A DNA stretch of 64,000 bases, taken from the NCBI GenBank assembly GCA_936941155.1, contig CAKZJE010000032.1, positions 62,001 to 126,000 of the forward strand, read 5' to 3'. Below are positions 1-9,055 of the stretch, piece after piece. The notes below the pieces were generated by a model that saw only the letters and a program-made list of their open reading frames with translations, did no database searches and was not told the origin of the DNA. Source of the stretch: an uncultured Methylomonas sp. (GTDB lineage Bacteria; Pseudomonadota; Gammaproteobacteria; Methylococcales; Methylomonadaceae). Each line of letters opens with the position of its first letter. Positions within the stretch are counted from its first letter, which is position 1. The position numbers were made by a program, and so were the translations under genes.

Positions 1-1
1 A

Positions 2-94
2 ACTCAAAAAATGCGCCAATGCCTCTTTTGTCATAGATTCTTTAGAAAAACGAATCACAACATCTTTAGTATCTAAACTAATTTGTGCTTGCAT
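2..94 (-). CDS. Hypothetical protein, N-terminal fragment (cut by window start)
   Basis: A reading frame begins with ATG at 94 and runs off the left edge without a stop, giving 31 residues (MQAQISLDTKDVV...). A good ribosome binding site (AGGA about 8 bases ahead) supports the start. A perfect FNR-type box lies about 54 bases upstream. The fragment is too short to assign to a family. It is small and polar with no signal peptide. The upstream neighbour on the same strand is a TPR lipoprotein. Confidence 0.45.
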   Translation of the reverse strand, partial: MQAQISLDTKDVVIRFSKESMTKEALAHFLS

Positions 95-147
95 TTTTAT
101 TATCCTGTTTAGCTCTAAATTGAAAAATAAGATTGTTTAAAACGATT

Positions 148-161
148 TTGATGTAAATCAA
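148..161. promoter_or_regulatory. FNR/ANR-type binding site
   Basis: The sequence TTGAT-GTAA-ATCAA is a perfect match to the FNR/ANR consensus TTGAT-N4-ATCAA. It lies in the gap between the partial gene ending at the left edge (start at 94) and the TPR lipoprotein gene, and is placed to control the partial gene. A function in oxygen-dependent control is inferred from the motif alone. Confidence 0.55.
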
Positions 162-189
162 ATACATGCTGCTTTAAAAATACAAATTG

Positions 190-756
190 TTATTGCAAAC
201 TATCCACTTTCAACTGCGCCTCTTTAGCCCCTTGCAAATTCCCCTGCAACTGCCGCGCCTCCACAATCAACAACCAACAACGTTTTTTTAACTCCCTATC
301 ATCCACCGCCAAAAACGCCGCCTTTTTCCCCAAATCCTCCGCCAATCGTGGCTGCGACTGCTTCAAACGTAACGTAGCTAATTGATACGTCAACTCCGCA
401 CTTCTCGGACTAATCCGCAACGCCCGCTCCAACATCACACTCGCCGAACCCAAATCTCCCGCTTTAGTATTACGCAGCGCATCCGTCATTAAAACCTGCA
501 CCGCCTCTGGCAACGCTGGGCGCGGTTTCGGCTCAACAATAGAGATGGACGGAGCTGTTTGAACAACAGGCTTAGGCAGCGGAATTTCTTCCACTGTCAC
601 AGGCTCATTTTTATAATGAAATGCTTCGATATGCGCTGACTTGGCAGTGTGAACCTGTGACGATTTTTTTGTCGCAGGCGGTTTGATTGGCGTTTCAGTA
701 CAAGCGGCTTGCAGAACAATTACGCCCAGCAAAAGCAACCGTGTTTTCTTTGTCAT
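190..756 (-). CDS. TPR-repeat lipoprotein
   Basis: A small lipoprotein of about 188 residues. The chosen ATG at 756 gives a compact signal peptide (MTKKTRLLLLGVIVLQAAC) ending in a lipobox with Cys as first mature residue, with AGG about 9 bases ahead. An in-frame ATG at 780 would add eight polar residues and has a poorer binding site. A Pro/Lys-rich linker follows, then a C-terminal part (about residues 95-185) with TPR-like helices containing 'ALRISPRSAELTYQLATL'. TPR lipoproteins serve as scaffolds at the outer membrane or in peptidoglycan metabolism; the specific role is unknown. It lies just downstream of bamD on the same strand and could be co-transcribed. Confidence 0.75.
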   Translation of the reverse strand: MTKKTRLLLLGVIVLQAACTETPIKPPATKKSSQVHTAKSAHIEAFHYKNEPVTVEEIPLPKPVVQTAPSISIVEPKPRPALPEAVQVLMTDALRNTKAGDLGSASVMLERALRISPRSAELTYQLATLRLKQSQPRLAEDLGKKAAFLAVDDRELKKRCWLLIVEARQLQGNLQGAKEAQLKVDSLQ

Positions 757-810
757 ACTTATCAACCTATTGTTATACATAAGAATACAAAGTGGGATTC
801 TTTAAAAATA

Positions 811-1662
811 TTAATCCGAGTCTAAACCAATAAAATCCCACACATCCTGTGCAAAACTGGTATCGCCATACTCAGGAACAGGCGGGCCATCGGGATAATT
901 TTGATTATAAATTTGCTGAGTATCCCGCGCTAAATCTTCCAATCCCAATTTAGTGTAAGCCTCTTGCATCACCTGCAAAGCATAAGGCACAGCTGAAGTA
1001 CGTTCAAAATCCTTCACTACCGTACTCGCGCGATTTGCAGCAGCCATATACGCTTTGCGGCGCAAATAAAACCGCGCAATTTTCACTTCGTGCATGGCTA
1101 AATTATTCCGCAACGCCACCACCCTCTGTTTAGCATCTGGCAAATACTTGCTTTTTGGAAAGCGTTTTTCCAATTCAGTAAAGATGGCTAACGCCTCTTT
1201 GCCGTTATTTTGGTCACGTTGCGTGCTGTCGGTGGGAATAAATCGACTTAAAAATGTGATGTCGCGATTATAGTTAATCAAGCCTTTTAAATAATAGGCA
1301 TACTCCAAATAAGGACTACGCGGATTAATTTTAATAAACCGATCTGCCGCTGCTAAGGCGGATTCTGCATCTTCATTCTTATAATAAGCGTAAGCAACAT
1401 CAAGCTGAGTTTGCGCCGCATAATCGCCGAAAGGATAACGGCTTTCTAAAGCTTCGTATAATTCAATGGCTTTTGAATAGCTGCCTTTGGACATTGCCGC
1501 TTTTGCATCGTTATAAAACTTTTTGGCATCCCAATCTTTATATTCATCGGGCTTTTCTTCTTTGCTAGAACCGCCTTCAGTCAAGCTCTTCAGGGTTTCA
1601 CAGCCTGTGAGTGCAAAACCTAAACAAAGGATAAATAAAACTTTTACGAAAATTAATCGCAT
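811..1662 (-). CDS. bamD: Outer membrane protein assembly factor BamD
   Basis: BamD (ComL/YfiO) is the essential lipoprotein of the BAM complex that folds beta-barrel proteins into the outer membrane. The ATG at 1662 gives a proper lipoprotein signal (MRLIFVKVLFILCLGFALTG-C). An upstream ATG at 1725 would bury this signal 21 residues in. The mature protein carries the family's TPR helices, including 'DWDAKKFYNDAKAAMSKGSY', 'YPFGDYAAQTQLDVAYAYYK' and 'YLEYAYYLKGLINY'. At 283 residues it is somewhat longer than the E. coli protein (245). It is divergent from rluD, the classic yfiO/rluD/yfiH arrangement. Confidence 0.93.
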   Translation of the reverse strand: MRLIFVKVLFILCLGFALTGCETLKSLTEGGSSKEEKPDEYKDWDAKKFYNDAKAAMSKGSYSKAIELYEALESRYPFGDYAAQTQLDVAYAYYKNEDAESALAAADRFIKINPRSPYLEYAYYLKGLINYNRDITFLSRFIPTDSTQRDQNNGKEALAIFTELEKRFPKSKYLPDAKQRVVALRNNLAMHEVKIARFYLRRKAYMAAANRASTVVKDFERTSAVPYALQVMQEAYTKLGLEDLARDTQQIYNQNYPDGPPVPEYGDTSFAQDVWDFIGLDSD

Positions 1663-1763
1663 ACTTTGAGTGTCACGTTGTAAGATTAGAGGTTTTCCCG
1701 CCTGAATGCGACGGTAAGTCGACAATTTAAGGCACGAGTATAACTGAATTTATACAGATTATC

Positions 1764-2720
1764 ATGGCTATATTGACAGAAAAAGTACCTGAAAACTTGG
1801 CAGGAATGCGCTTAGATCAGGTTTTAGCAGAAGTTTTTTCCGACTATTCACGCAGTAAACTCCAGACTTGGATTAAGGCGGGACGGGTGCGGGTGAACGG
1901 ACAAGAACTGAGAACCCGCGACAAACTGTACGGTGGCGAGGAGATTATTTTAGATGCAGAAGCGGAGGTGGTTTTAGAATGCGAACCGCAAAATATCGCC
2001 TTAGACATTGTTTTTGAAGACAAATCGCTATTGATTGTGAATAAACCGGCAGGATTAGTGGTGCATCCGGGGGCTGGCAATTGGTCGGGCACGTTGCAAA
2101 ATGCATTGCTGTATCACGATAACAGTTTAGAAGCGTTGCCCAGAGCGGGGATTATTCATCGAATTGATAAAGACACCAGCGGTTTGTTGATGGTGGCAAA
2201 AACGCTGCAAGCACATCATAGTTTAAGTGACCAATTGCAAGAACGCGATATTACCCGTGAATATCTAGCTGTGGTGAAAGGCTGGATGACCGCAGGTGGC
2301 ACAGTCGATCAACCCATAGGACGACATGCAGTGGACAGGCTGCGCTATACGGTGCGAGATGACGGCAAAGAAGCGGTGACGCACTATCGTTTGATTGACC
2401 GTTTTATTCATCACACTTTTTTACGAGTGCAATTAGAAACCGGACGCACCCATCAAATTCGTGTGCACATGTCGCATATTGGTTATCCATTAATCGGCGA
2501 TCAACTTTACGGTGGGCCTTTCCGAATGCCCGGCGATTGTGGTGCGGAGTTGGAAAAACAATTGCGAGGCTTTAAACGTCAGGCATTGCACGCCGCAAAA
2601 CTGGGTTTGCATCATCCGCGCACCGGCGATTATTGTGAATGGGAACAACCCCTTCCTGATGATATGAAAGAATTATTACAAGCATTGGCAAACAATGACA
2701 AAGAACATGGCAAACGCTAA
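1764..2720 (+). CDS. rluD: 23S rRNA pseudouridine(1911/1915/1917) synthase RluD
   Basis: RluD makes pseudouridines in helix 69 of 23S rRNA. The 318-residue protein has an N-terminal S4 RNA-binding domain (about residues 12-75, 'GMRLDQVLAEVFSDYSRSKL') and the RluA-type catalytic domain. The 'HRIDKDTSGLL' motif is present with catalytic Asp at residue 135, as are the later motifs 'LETGRTHQIRVHMSHIG' and 'GDQLYGG'. Length matches the family. The gene is divergent from bamD and its 3' end overlaps pgeF by 26 bases, suggesting coupled expression. Confidence 0.95.
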   Translation: MAILTEKVPENLAGMRLDQVLAEVFSDYSRSKLQTWIKAGRVRVNGQELRTRDKLYGGEEIILDAEAEVVLECEPQNIALDIVFEDKSLLIVNKPAGLVVHPGAGNWSGTLQNALLYHDNSLEALPRAGIIHRIDKDTSGLLMVAKTLQAHHSLSDQLQERDITREYLAVVKGWMTAGGTVDQPIGRHAVDRLRYTVRDDGKEAVTHYRLIDRFIHHTFLRVQLETGRTHQIRVHMSHIGYPLIGDQLYGGPFRMPGDCGAELEKQLRGFKRQALHAAKLGLHHPRTGDYCEWEQPLPDDMKELLQALANNDKEHGKR

Positions 2721-3513
2721 CCATTATTTAACACCTGTCTGGGATGCGCCTGCTAACGTTCACGTCGCAATGACGTTGCGCACGGGCGGCGTGAGTTCTG
2801 GGCAATTTGCTAGCTTGAATCCTGCCACACATGTTAATGATGATTTGGCTGCGGTCACTGAAAATCGGGCGTTGATTAAGCAAATGTTGAATTTGCCTTC
2901 TGAGCCGGTTTGGTTGGAACAAACCCATAGCAATATTGTTGTGCGAGCAGATGTTATGACTGCCAGTCCTTTAAAGGACTGGCAGTCATGTTGTACCGCC
3001 GATGCCAGTTTTACTTCTCAAGCCGGTGTGGTTTGCGCGGTGATGACCGCCGATTGTTTGCCCTTAGCATTTTGCAGCAAAGATGGCGAAAAAATCGCCG
3101 CAGTTCATGCCGGTTGGAAAGGTTTATTAGCGGGTATTATTACAAATACCGTAGCCGCGTTGCTGGATACTACTCCAGACCTTTCAGGTTTTAAAAACTT
3201 GAAAGGTCTCAAGCCCTCCGATTTGCTGGTCTGGTTAGCCCCAGCCATCGGTGCGGAAAAATTTGAAGTCGGCAGCGAAGTACGCGAATTATTTATTCAA
3301 AAAAATCCAGCCTTTGCCGCCGCTTTTCGCCCAGCAGCACCCGAAAAATACTTAGCCGATATTTATCAATTGGCGAAAATTGAGTTGGCGGGTTTAGGTG
3401 TTAGGCAAATTGTCGGTGGCGAATTTTGCACGGTGAGTGACCCCGAAAGATTTTATTCCTATCGCCGCGACAATAGCACGGGACGGATGGCGACATTAAT
3501 ATGGAAAGATTAA
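2695..3513 (+). CDS. pgeF: Peptidoglycan editing factor PgeF (YfiH/laccase-domain protein)
   Basis: PgeF (YfiH, DUF152 'laccase' fold) removes misincorporated L-Ser-containing peptidoglycan precursors and has also been reported as a polyphenol oxidase. The metal-site motifs are intact: 'WLEQTHSN', 'TADCLPLAF' and 'AAVHAGWKGLL', plus 'YLADIYQLAK' and 'RFYSYRRDNSTGRMA'. The protein (272 residues, or 268 from the in-frame ATG at 2707) is about 25 residues longer than E. coli YfiH (243). The surplus matches two in-frame palindromes at 2956-2989 and 3177-3209, which encode about 11 residues each in positions where E. coli has short loops. It overlaps rluD by 26 bases. Confidence 0.92.
   Translation: MTKNMANANHYLTPVWDAPANVHVAMTLRTGGVSSGQFASLNPATHVNDDLAAVTENRALIKQMLNLPSEPVWLEQTHSNIVVRADVMTASPLKDWQSCCTADASFTSQAGVVCAVMTADCLPLAFCSKDGEKIAAVHAGWKGLLAGIITNTVAALLDTTPDLSGFKNLKGLKPSDLLVWLAPAIGAEKFEVGSEVRELFIQKNPAFAAAFRPAAPEKYLADIYQLAKIELAGLGVRQIVGGEFCTVSDPERFYSYRRDNSTGRMATLIWKD
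2956..2989. repeat. 34-bp perfect palindrome (family A) inside pgeF
   Basis: The left arm ATGACTGCCAGTCCTTT is followed directly by its exact reverse complement, giving a 34-base palindrome. It is read through in the pgeF frame as about 'MTASPLKDWQS'. Intergenic copies of the same element lie at 25202-25234 and 52329-52362, and a half copy at 34351-34363. It falls between the 'WLEQTHSN' and 'ADASF' motifs, where E. coli YfiH has a shorter loop. Confidence 0.9.
3177..3209. repeat. 33-bp near-palindrome (family B) inside pgeF
   Basis: Arms AGACCTTTCAGGTTTT and AAAACTTGAAAGGTCT (15 of 16 paired) flank a single base. The element is read in the pgeF frame as 'DLSGFKNLKGLK'. A copy at 32158-32190 inside a SUMF1-type gene is read in the same orientation and frame as 'DLTGFKNLSGLN'. 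Further copies lie between genes at 4405-4433 and, as a variant, at 41011-41043. Confidence 0.88.
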
Positions 3514-3520
3514 AAAAGTT

Positions 3521-4384
3521 ATGAATTTATTGTTATTAATCATCATTTTCACCGCAGTCGGTGGCGTGTTGAGTGTGTTAGCAGCGGGATTATTTTTATT
3601 ATTACCCGAAGATCACCGCCAAGAAATATTGCCGCATGGCATTAGTTTGGCAATTGGCGCATTGCTAACGGTCGCGTTTTGGGGCTTAATTCCAGAAGCC
3701 TTTGAACAAGTTGCTCCTGCAAAGTTTCAAGAACTATCAGGCATGATTTTGATAGGGATTTTAGGATTTTTTATTTTGGAAAAACTACTGATTTGGCGGC
3801 ATTGCCATTCAGGTAGTTGCGATGCGCATAACGAAGGTCACGAGGAACATGAGCATAATCACACTCACAGTCATCATAATCATTCTCACAGTCACAATGC
3901 TGCTGGAACTTTAATTTTATTAGGCGATGCCATTCATAATTTTGTGGATGGCGTATTGATTGCGGCGGCGTTTTTAACCGATGTAAAACTGGGTATTGTC
4001 ACCAGTTTGGCAGTGGCAACCCATGAAATTCCGCAAGAAGTGGGCGATTTTGCGATTTTATTGCAAAGCGGCTACAGCAAGAAAAAAGCCTTGATTTACA
4101 ATATGCTGGCAAGTTTAACCACCGTGATTGGCGGCGTATTAGCATATTTTAGCTTGGAAGATTTGCACGCGACTTTGCCTTATTTTTTAACTTTAGCAGC
4201 ATCAAGTTTTATTTATATTGCGGTGGCGGATTTAATTCCTTCATTGCATAAAAAAACCGATGTCAAAACCTCGTTACAGCAAATTGCGTTGATTTTGACG
4301 GGCGTGTTATTGATTGGCACACTGCATAATATTGCGCATCACATTAAAATTGATAGCGTGAGATTTGCGGCAAATCATCAGTAG
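3521..4384 (+). CDS. ZIP-family divalent metal transporter
   Basis: A 287-residue inner membrane protein of the ZIP (zinc/iron permease) family, which moves Zn2+ or related metals into the cytoplasm. About eight hydrophobic helices are visible. The two metal-site helices are clear: 'AIHNFVDGVLIAAAF' and 'ATHEIPQEVGDFAILL'. A His-rich cytoplasmic loop (about residues 100-125, many His, Asp and Glu) lies between helices 3 and 4, as in LIV-1-type members. It starts seven bases after pgeF and may be co-transcribed. A strong hairpin follows the stop. Substrate is not decided by sequence; zinc is most likely. Confidence 0.88.
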   Translation: MNLLLLIIIFTAVGGVLSVLAAGLFLLLPEDHRQEILPHGISLAIGALLTVAFWGLIPEAFEQVAPAKFQELSGMILIGILGFFILEKLLIWRHCHSGSCDAHNEGHEEHEHNHTHSHHNHSHSHNAAGTLILLGDAIHNFVDGVLIAAAFLTDVKLGIVTSLAVATHEIPQEVGDFAILLQSGYSKKKALIYNMLASLTTVIGGVLAYFSLEDLHATLPYFLTLAASSFIYIAVADLIPSLHKKTDVKTSLQQIALILTGVLLIGTLHNIAHHIKIDSVRFAANHQ

Positions 4385-4404
4385 CACCAAAAAAATGCGC
4401 CTAT

Positions 4405-4438
4405 ACCTTTCAGGTTTTTAAAACCTGAAAGGTCTTTT
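4405..4438. terminator. Hairpin terminator (family B palindrome)
   Basis: Perfect 14-base arms ACCTTTCAGGTTTT / AAAACCTGAAAGGT with a one-base centre, followed by CTTTTT. It lies between the convergent ZIP transporter and DUF2780 lipoprotein genes and could stop transcription from both sides. It belongs to the same repeat family as the copies inside pgeF and the SUMF1-type gene. Confidence 0.75.
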
Positions 4439-4455
4439 TCTACAGGCCGATTAAC

Positions 4456-5037
4456 TTATTTTGCCACCAACGCAGCATTTAAAGAACTAGCAACCGCTGT
4501 GCCGCCAGTGTTTGTAACGTATTGAAGAACAACAGGAATAAATTGTTGCACCATCGTTGGTGACATACCTTGTTGTTGGAAAGCCGCTGCTAACGCTAAT
4601 GTGCTATTACCGGTACTAGAGGCTAAACCGCCTAATGTAGTGGGTTGTTGCGCAGCACTTAATAAGGTGCTCATTCCCGGAACAGCTTGAGCCAATTGTG
4701 AGAACGCACTCGGCTGCATTTGTCCTTGCGCCACTTGAAAAATTGCGCCCGCGCCTAATTGCGCTTGGGTTTGTGTAACGCCCAATTTTTGCACCAATAC
4801 ATCCACTAAATTCACAGATTGAACCGCTTGTGATGCTCCAATGACTGGAGTAGTTGTGCCAGTAGCTGGAACTGTGCTTGCTGTTTGCACTGCGTTTACA
4901 ACTTGTTGACTTTGTTGTAATACTTGCGAAATGCCTGACAAAGTTTGATTGGGTTGGGTTGCTGAGCCAGTCGCACAACCTGTTAGCGCGGAAAAAATAA
5001 AAGGAGCGCAAAGGGGTAAAATAATTTTTGCATTCAT
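4456..5037 (-). CDS. DUF2780-like lipoprotein
   Basis: A 193-residue exported protein. A lipoprotein signal with 'SALTGCA' lipobox sits at residues 1-21. A Gln/Ser/Thr-rich low-complexity linker follows, then a region like the DUF2780 (VcgC/VcgE) family: 'LVDVLVQKLGVTQTQAQLGAG' and 'FSQLAQAVPGMSTLLSAA'. The family has no established function. The C-terminal half continues with similar Gly/Ala/Gln-rich helices. The gene stands alone, convergent with the ZIP transporter. Confidence 0.7.
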   Translation of the reverse strand: MNAKIILPLCAPFIFSALTGCATGSATQPNQTLSGISQVLQQSQQVVNAVQTASTVPATGTTTPVIGASQAVQSVNLVDVLVQKLGVTQTQAQLGAGAIFQVAQGQMQPSAFSQLAQAVPGMSTLLSAAQQPTTLGGLASSTGNSTLALAAAFQQQGMSPTMVQQFIPVVLQYVTNTGGTAVASSLNAALVAK

Positions 5038-5108
5038 AGTTTTTTTATCTCTGTAAAAGTTAAGGGATTAAATGATTTTACTATTCAAAGTTGAATTAAC
5101 TGTGAGTT

Positions 5109-5135
5109 GTAGAGACGAAAAGAATGTGTCTCTAC
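5109..5135. repeat. Degenerate copy of palindrome family C
   Basis: GTAGAGAC and GTCTCTAC arms eight bases long flank a diverged centre. The perfect form of this element (arm GTAGAGACGCAAAA) occurs at 15328-15355 and 32612-32639. It lies in the gap between the DUF2780 lipoprotein promoter side and the end of the hybrid kinase gene. Confidence 0.7.
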
Positions 5136-5153
5136 GTCAAAATGGAATCGTTG

Positions 5154-8100
5154 TTAATCTAAGATTGTTACCGCGTCATCTTCTAAATACGTTTTAATTT
5201 GTGCAAAAATTTCATGCAGTTGTTGCGTCATTTGAGTTGCCTGTTCTAACGTGCCATTTTCTTTAATATGTTGCATCGTCTCACACAGTTCAGCAAATTC
5301 AATTGCACCAACTGTTTTTGCAGGAGCTTTCATTCGATGTCCTAACGCGCCAAGTGTTGCTAAATCTTTATGATTTAAAGCATCATCCATTTCTGTTAAA
5401 CCCTGTTGTGCAGAATCCAGAAATTTATTGGCAAATTTACGCAGAGTTTGTGGTTCATTGCTTCCTAAAATATCTGCCAAGATTTGTAAATCAATAGGAG
5501 CTGCGGCAAAAGGATTTGTATTTTCAATAGCGGTGTCGTGAGTCATCATGTCTTGAGTTATGGGTTGTTCGACAAGGGAAAGTGAGTAGTTTAGCCATTT
5601 TGCAATCGTTGCATATAGCAAAGTGGGATTCATGGGTTTACTGGTAAAATCATCCATGCCTGCTTGAAAACAACGCTCTTGGTCTTCAGGTTGCACGTTT
5701 GCAGTCATGGCAATAATGGGCAAGCGGGTTAAGCGCAGATCATTACGAATTCGCATGGTGGTTTCTAAACCATCCATTTCCGGCATCTGCATATCCATTA
5801 AAACACAATCGAAAGTTTCATTGCGCAAAATATCTAAAGCTTCTTTGCCATTGTTGGCCAACTCCACTATAGCACCTGCGCGTTCTAAAAGTTCACTTGC
5901 GACTTGTTGATTAAACAAATTATCTTCAACAAGCAGAATTCGAGCATCTGTCAATTGGATAGAATTTGTAGAAGATAATGCCGCATAATAATTGCCTAGT
6001 TTGTATTTTCCTAAAGCAGAAAACACAATATTGTGTACAGAAGACCATTCAAAAGGTTTAAACAAAATGCCTTCCAGATCAATGCCAGCGGCTGTTTTAA
6101 CCAGTTCGCCGTATTCGTGAGCAGTCACGATAATTTTTAACGGCGGATGATGTAAATGGAGTGTATCAATAGTTGATGCAACCGTTGTGCCGTCCATTTC
6201 TGGCATTTGCCAATCTAAAAACACCATTTTATACGGGTCGTCATTTAGCTCGGCTTGTTTAACAAGCGATAGCGCGGTTTTTCCTGATGTGACTTGGTCG
6301 ATACGAAAACCCATTTTCTGCAAAATATTCGACAAAACTGCGAGTGAAATTTCATCATCATCAACGATTAACACACGTTTGCCGTGCGATCTATCAGAGC
6401 GGTCTGGAGCTAAGATAACACTCTTAGCCAAACGTGCGGTAAACCAAAAAGTGCTACCTTTGCCCAGTTCACTTTCTACACCAATTTCACCGCCCATCAT
6501 CCCTGCCAATCTTTTACATAGCACCAAACCTAAGCCAGTGCCACCATATTTGCGCGAGATAGAGCTATCTGCTTGTTGAAAAGGTCGAAATAATAAGGCT
6601 TTTTGATCCGCTGATAAGCCAATTCCATTGTCAACGACTTCAAAGCGAATTAAACAATCGTGTTCATTGTTTTCAATTTTTGTTAAACGTACAACAATTT
6701 TGCCTGCATCTGTAAATTTAATGGCGTTACTGACATAATTAATCAAAATCTGTCCTAACCGTACCGGATCGCCATTGAGGTTAATTGACAGCATAGGGTC
6801 AATTTCAAAGCTTAAGTTTAAACCTTTAGATTCGGCTTTTTCACCCAACATGCTATACAAATTGCCCATCACACGCGACAGTTCAAAATCCATGTGTTCC
6901 AACTCTAAATTGCCGGACTCAATTTTGGAAATATCTAAGATGTCATTGATGATATTTAATAAATGCTGGCTGGAAAAACGCATTTTTTCAATATAATCAC
7001 GTTGCTTGGCATTCAAGTCTGTGCCAAGAATCAAATACGTCATGCCAATGATGCTGTTCATAGGCGTGCGAATTTCATGGCTCATATTAGCTAAAAAGTC
7101 GCTTTTGGCGCGGTTGGCCGTTTCGGCTTCTTGTTTGGCTAGATTCAACTCTTGGGTGCGTTCTGTGATGCGACTCTCCAGATGATCATTGAGCTCACGC
7201 AGTTTGTTTTCAGCTTGTTTGCGTTCATTTATATCTTGTACTGCACCAATCACAACCAGCGGTTTGCCATCGTGGTCATAAATACAACGACCAAAATCGG
7301 CTATCCAAAATACTTGACCACTGTTTTTTGTCATTGCCAGTTCAATAAAAAAAGGTGTTTTTTCATGCACAGCAGTATCAAACGAGGCTTGAATTTTAGA
7401 GGCATCTTCTGCGCAAACGCGTTGAAAGAAATCATCTAAAGTGACACGGCGATGTGGCATTTCTAAAAAATCGTAAAGCTCATCAGACCAGTGTAAATGT
7501 CCGGTTTGTAAGTCATAACTCCAAATCGCCATTTTTCCTGCTTTTAACATCACTTCCAACTGCACATCATGGCGGATTAAAGCCGACTCCATTGCTTTAA
7601 CGGCAGAAATATTTTCGTGTGAAACCAGTAGCCTTAAATGGTTGTTCTCATAAAAGCGATTGACTTTTGCCAAAAACCAGCGTTGTTCAATGGCGGAATG
7701 GCAAGGATATTCAACGGTAAATTCATTGATTTTTCCGCTGATAACTGAGCGAATTCCTGTTGCAAAACTCAATGATTCGATTGATTCTTTCCCTTTGACG
7801 TTTTGGCACAGGTTTAAATAATTCAAGCCAACGTCAACAATTGGGATATTGGAGTTGTTTTTGGAAAAATCCCGCCATGCTTTGTTTACCGTGAGAATCA
7901 GGCCGTTTTCATTCAAAATACAGATGTGTGAGGACAGCAGGTCAATGGTTTCTTGCACGAAAGATTGCGAGTCTTGTTGTGATTTTTTGTAATAACGATT
8001 AATCAGGAGTTTTTGCCAACGCTGCCACCAAGCCATGCTGTAAATCAACGCTTGGATAAACATCATGGTTAAAAAAATATGCCATGCAAATCGACGCGGT

Positions 8101-8975
8101 TGCGCATACGCTTCATTTAGGTCAATTTTGCTCAGTAATAGCCAATTGGTATCGGCAATAGCGTTGATATACGCAATGGTTGCAACGCCACGATAATCAA
8201 TTCCTGTAACAATTCCTGTGTTTCCTTCTGCGATTATAGAGGCGATCCGGTCTCCCGCAGGCTCAGGGAAAATCACTTTTTTATTATTGTGCAAATGTTG
8301 CACGTTAAAATAAGAAATTTTATTTTCTGTGCGTGTGACTAAAATAGTTTCTGCACTCACGCTGTGAGTTGGCCAATCTTGCAATAACGGCAATAAAAAT
8401 TGGTTTAGGTTAATATGAAAACACAGCACGCCAACGACCTGAGTTTCTCCACGCGCATTTTTGTTAACCATAGCTGTCATAAGATCCATGCTTGGATGTT
8501 TATTTTTATCTTGATGAATATAACTTAATGGCGTGCCGGGACTGTGCAAGGCCAACTCTATAAAAGACTTATGGTGGTGATCATTTGCATTGGCGTTAGT
8601 TGTGGAATAATAAAGGTTTCCTTGATTATCAAATAAAGTCACGGCTTCATAATGATAGGTTTTTTCAATCAGCTTGAGCTGTTCAATCATCTGCTGTTTG
8701 AGGTTTTGTTTATCGGCAGCAGACTGATGCAATTCTTCTATGGAGTGCGTTAAACCTAATGCAGAACCAAGCACTAAACTATCGGCTTTGCGCTCTGTCA
8801 ACCATTGTTGAATTTGTGCAGATTGCAACGATGAAATGGCAGCAAGATTATCACCAACCTCTTTTTTAGTTTGTTGTTGGTGATAATCCAAGAGTGCATA
8901 GTTACAAACACAAATGAGAATAATGATGAAAAGTTCAGATAACAGCAGAAACTTTGCAGACAGGTGTGTGGGCAT
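5154..8975 (-). CDS. Hybrid sensor histidine kinase (periplasmic sensor, PAS-PAS, HisKA-HATPase, REC-REC, HPt)
   Basis: A 1273-residue BarA/TorS-like phosphorelay kinase. Domains in order: transmembrane helix (12-30), periplasmic Cache-like sensor (about 40-295), second helix (298-318), two PAS-like domains (about 345-460 and 470-585), a short coiled coil, HisKA with phospho-His633 in 'SHEIRTP', HATPase with N-box Asn750 and 'GGTGLGL', REC1 (phospho-Asp921), REC2 (phospho-Asp1061), and a C-terminal HPt domain with His1213. All phosphotransfer residues are intact. The gene follows the HD-GYP response regulator by 80 bases on the same strand, so the pair probably forms one operon. The ligand is unknown. 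Confidence 0.93.
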   Translation of the reverse strand: MPTHLSAKFLLLSELFIIILICVCNYALLDYHQQQTKKEVGDNLAAISSLQSAQIQQWLTERKADSLVLGSALGLTHSIEELHQSAADKQNLKQQMIEQLKLIEKTYHYEAVTLFDNQGNLYYSTTNANANDHHHKSFIELALHSPGTPLSYIHQDKNKHPSMDLMTAMVNKNARGETQVVGVLCFHINLNQFLLPLLQDWPTHSVSAETILVTRTENKISYFNVQHLHNNKKVIFPEPAGDRIASIIAEGNTGIVTGIDYRGVATIAYINAIADTNWLLLSKIDLNEAYAQPRRFAWHIFLTMMFIQALIYSMAWWQRWQKLLINRYYKKSQQDSQSFVQETIDLLSSHICILNENGLILTVNKAWRDFSKNNSNIPIVDVGLNYLNLCQNVKGKESIESLSFATGIRSVISGKINEFTVEYPCHSAIEQRWFLAKVNRFYENNHLRLLVSHENISAVKAMESALIRHDVQLEVMLKAGKMAIWSYDLQTGHLHWSDELYDFLEMPHRRVTLDDFFQRVCAEDASKIQASFDTAVHEKTPFFIELAMTKNSGQVFWIADFGRCIYDHDGKPLVVIGAVQDINERKQAENKLRELNDHLESRITERTQELNLAKQEAETANRAKSDFLANMSHEIRTPMNSIIGMTYLILGTDLNAKQRDYIEKMRFSSQHLLNIINDILDISKIESGNLELEHMDFELSRVMGNLYSMLGEKAESKGLNLSFEIDPMLSINLNGDPVRLGQILINYVSNAIKFTDAGKIVVRLTKIENNEHDCLIRFEVVDNGIGLSADQKALLFRPFQQADSSISRKYGGTGLGLVLCKRLAGMMGGEIGVESELGKGSTFWFTARLAKSVILAPDRSDRSHGKRVLIVDDDEISLAVLSNILQKMGFRIDQVTSGKTALSLVKQAELNDDPYKMVFLDWQMPEMDGTTVASTIDTLHLHHPPLKIIVTAHEYGELVKTAAGIDLEGILFKPFEWSSVHNIVFSALGKYKLGNYYAALSSTNSIQLTDARILLVEDNLFNQQVASELLERAGAIVELANNGKEALDILRNETFDCVLMDMQMPEMDGLETTMRIRNDLRLTRLPIIAMTANVQPEDQERCFQAGMDDFTSKPMNPTLLYATIAKWLNYSLSLVEQPITQDMMTHDTAIENTNPFAAAPIDLQILADILGSNEPQTLRKFANKFLDSAQQGLTEMDDALNHKDLATLGALGHRMKAPAKTVGAIEFAELCETMQHIKENGTLEQATQMTQQLHEIFAQIKTYLEDDAVTILD

Positions 8976-9055
8976 GGATTGTTAAGCCTTGTAGAGGTGA
9001 TTCTGCATAGAGAGTTGACTTAAGAGATGATGTAATGCCGAATTACACGGTGTTT

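Noticed and set aside
6187-6579. A 130-codon plus-strand frame inside the hybrid kinase gene
   Set aside because: Antisense shadow of the kinase and receiver domains; no start signal and biased composition.
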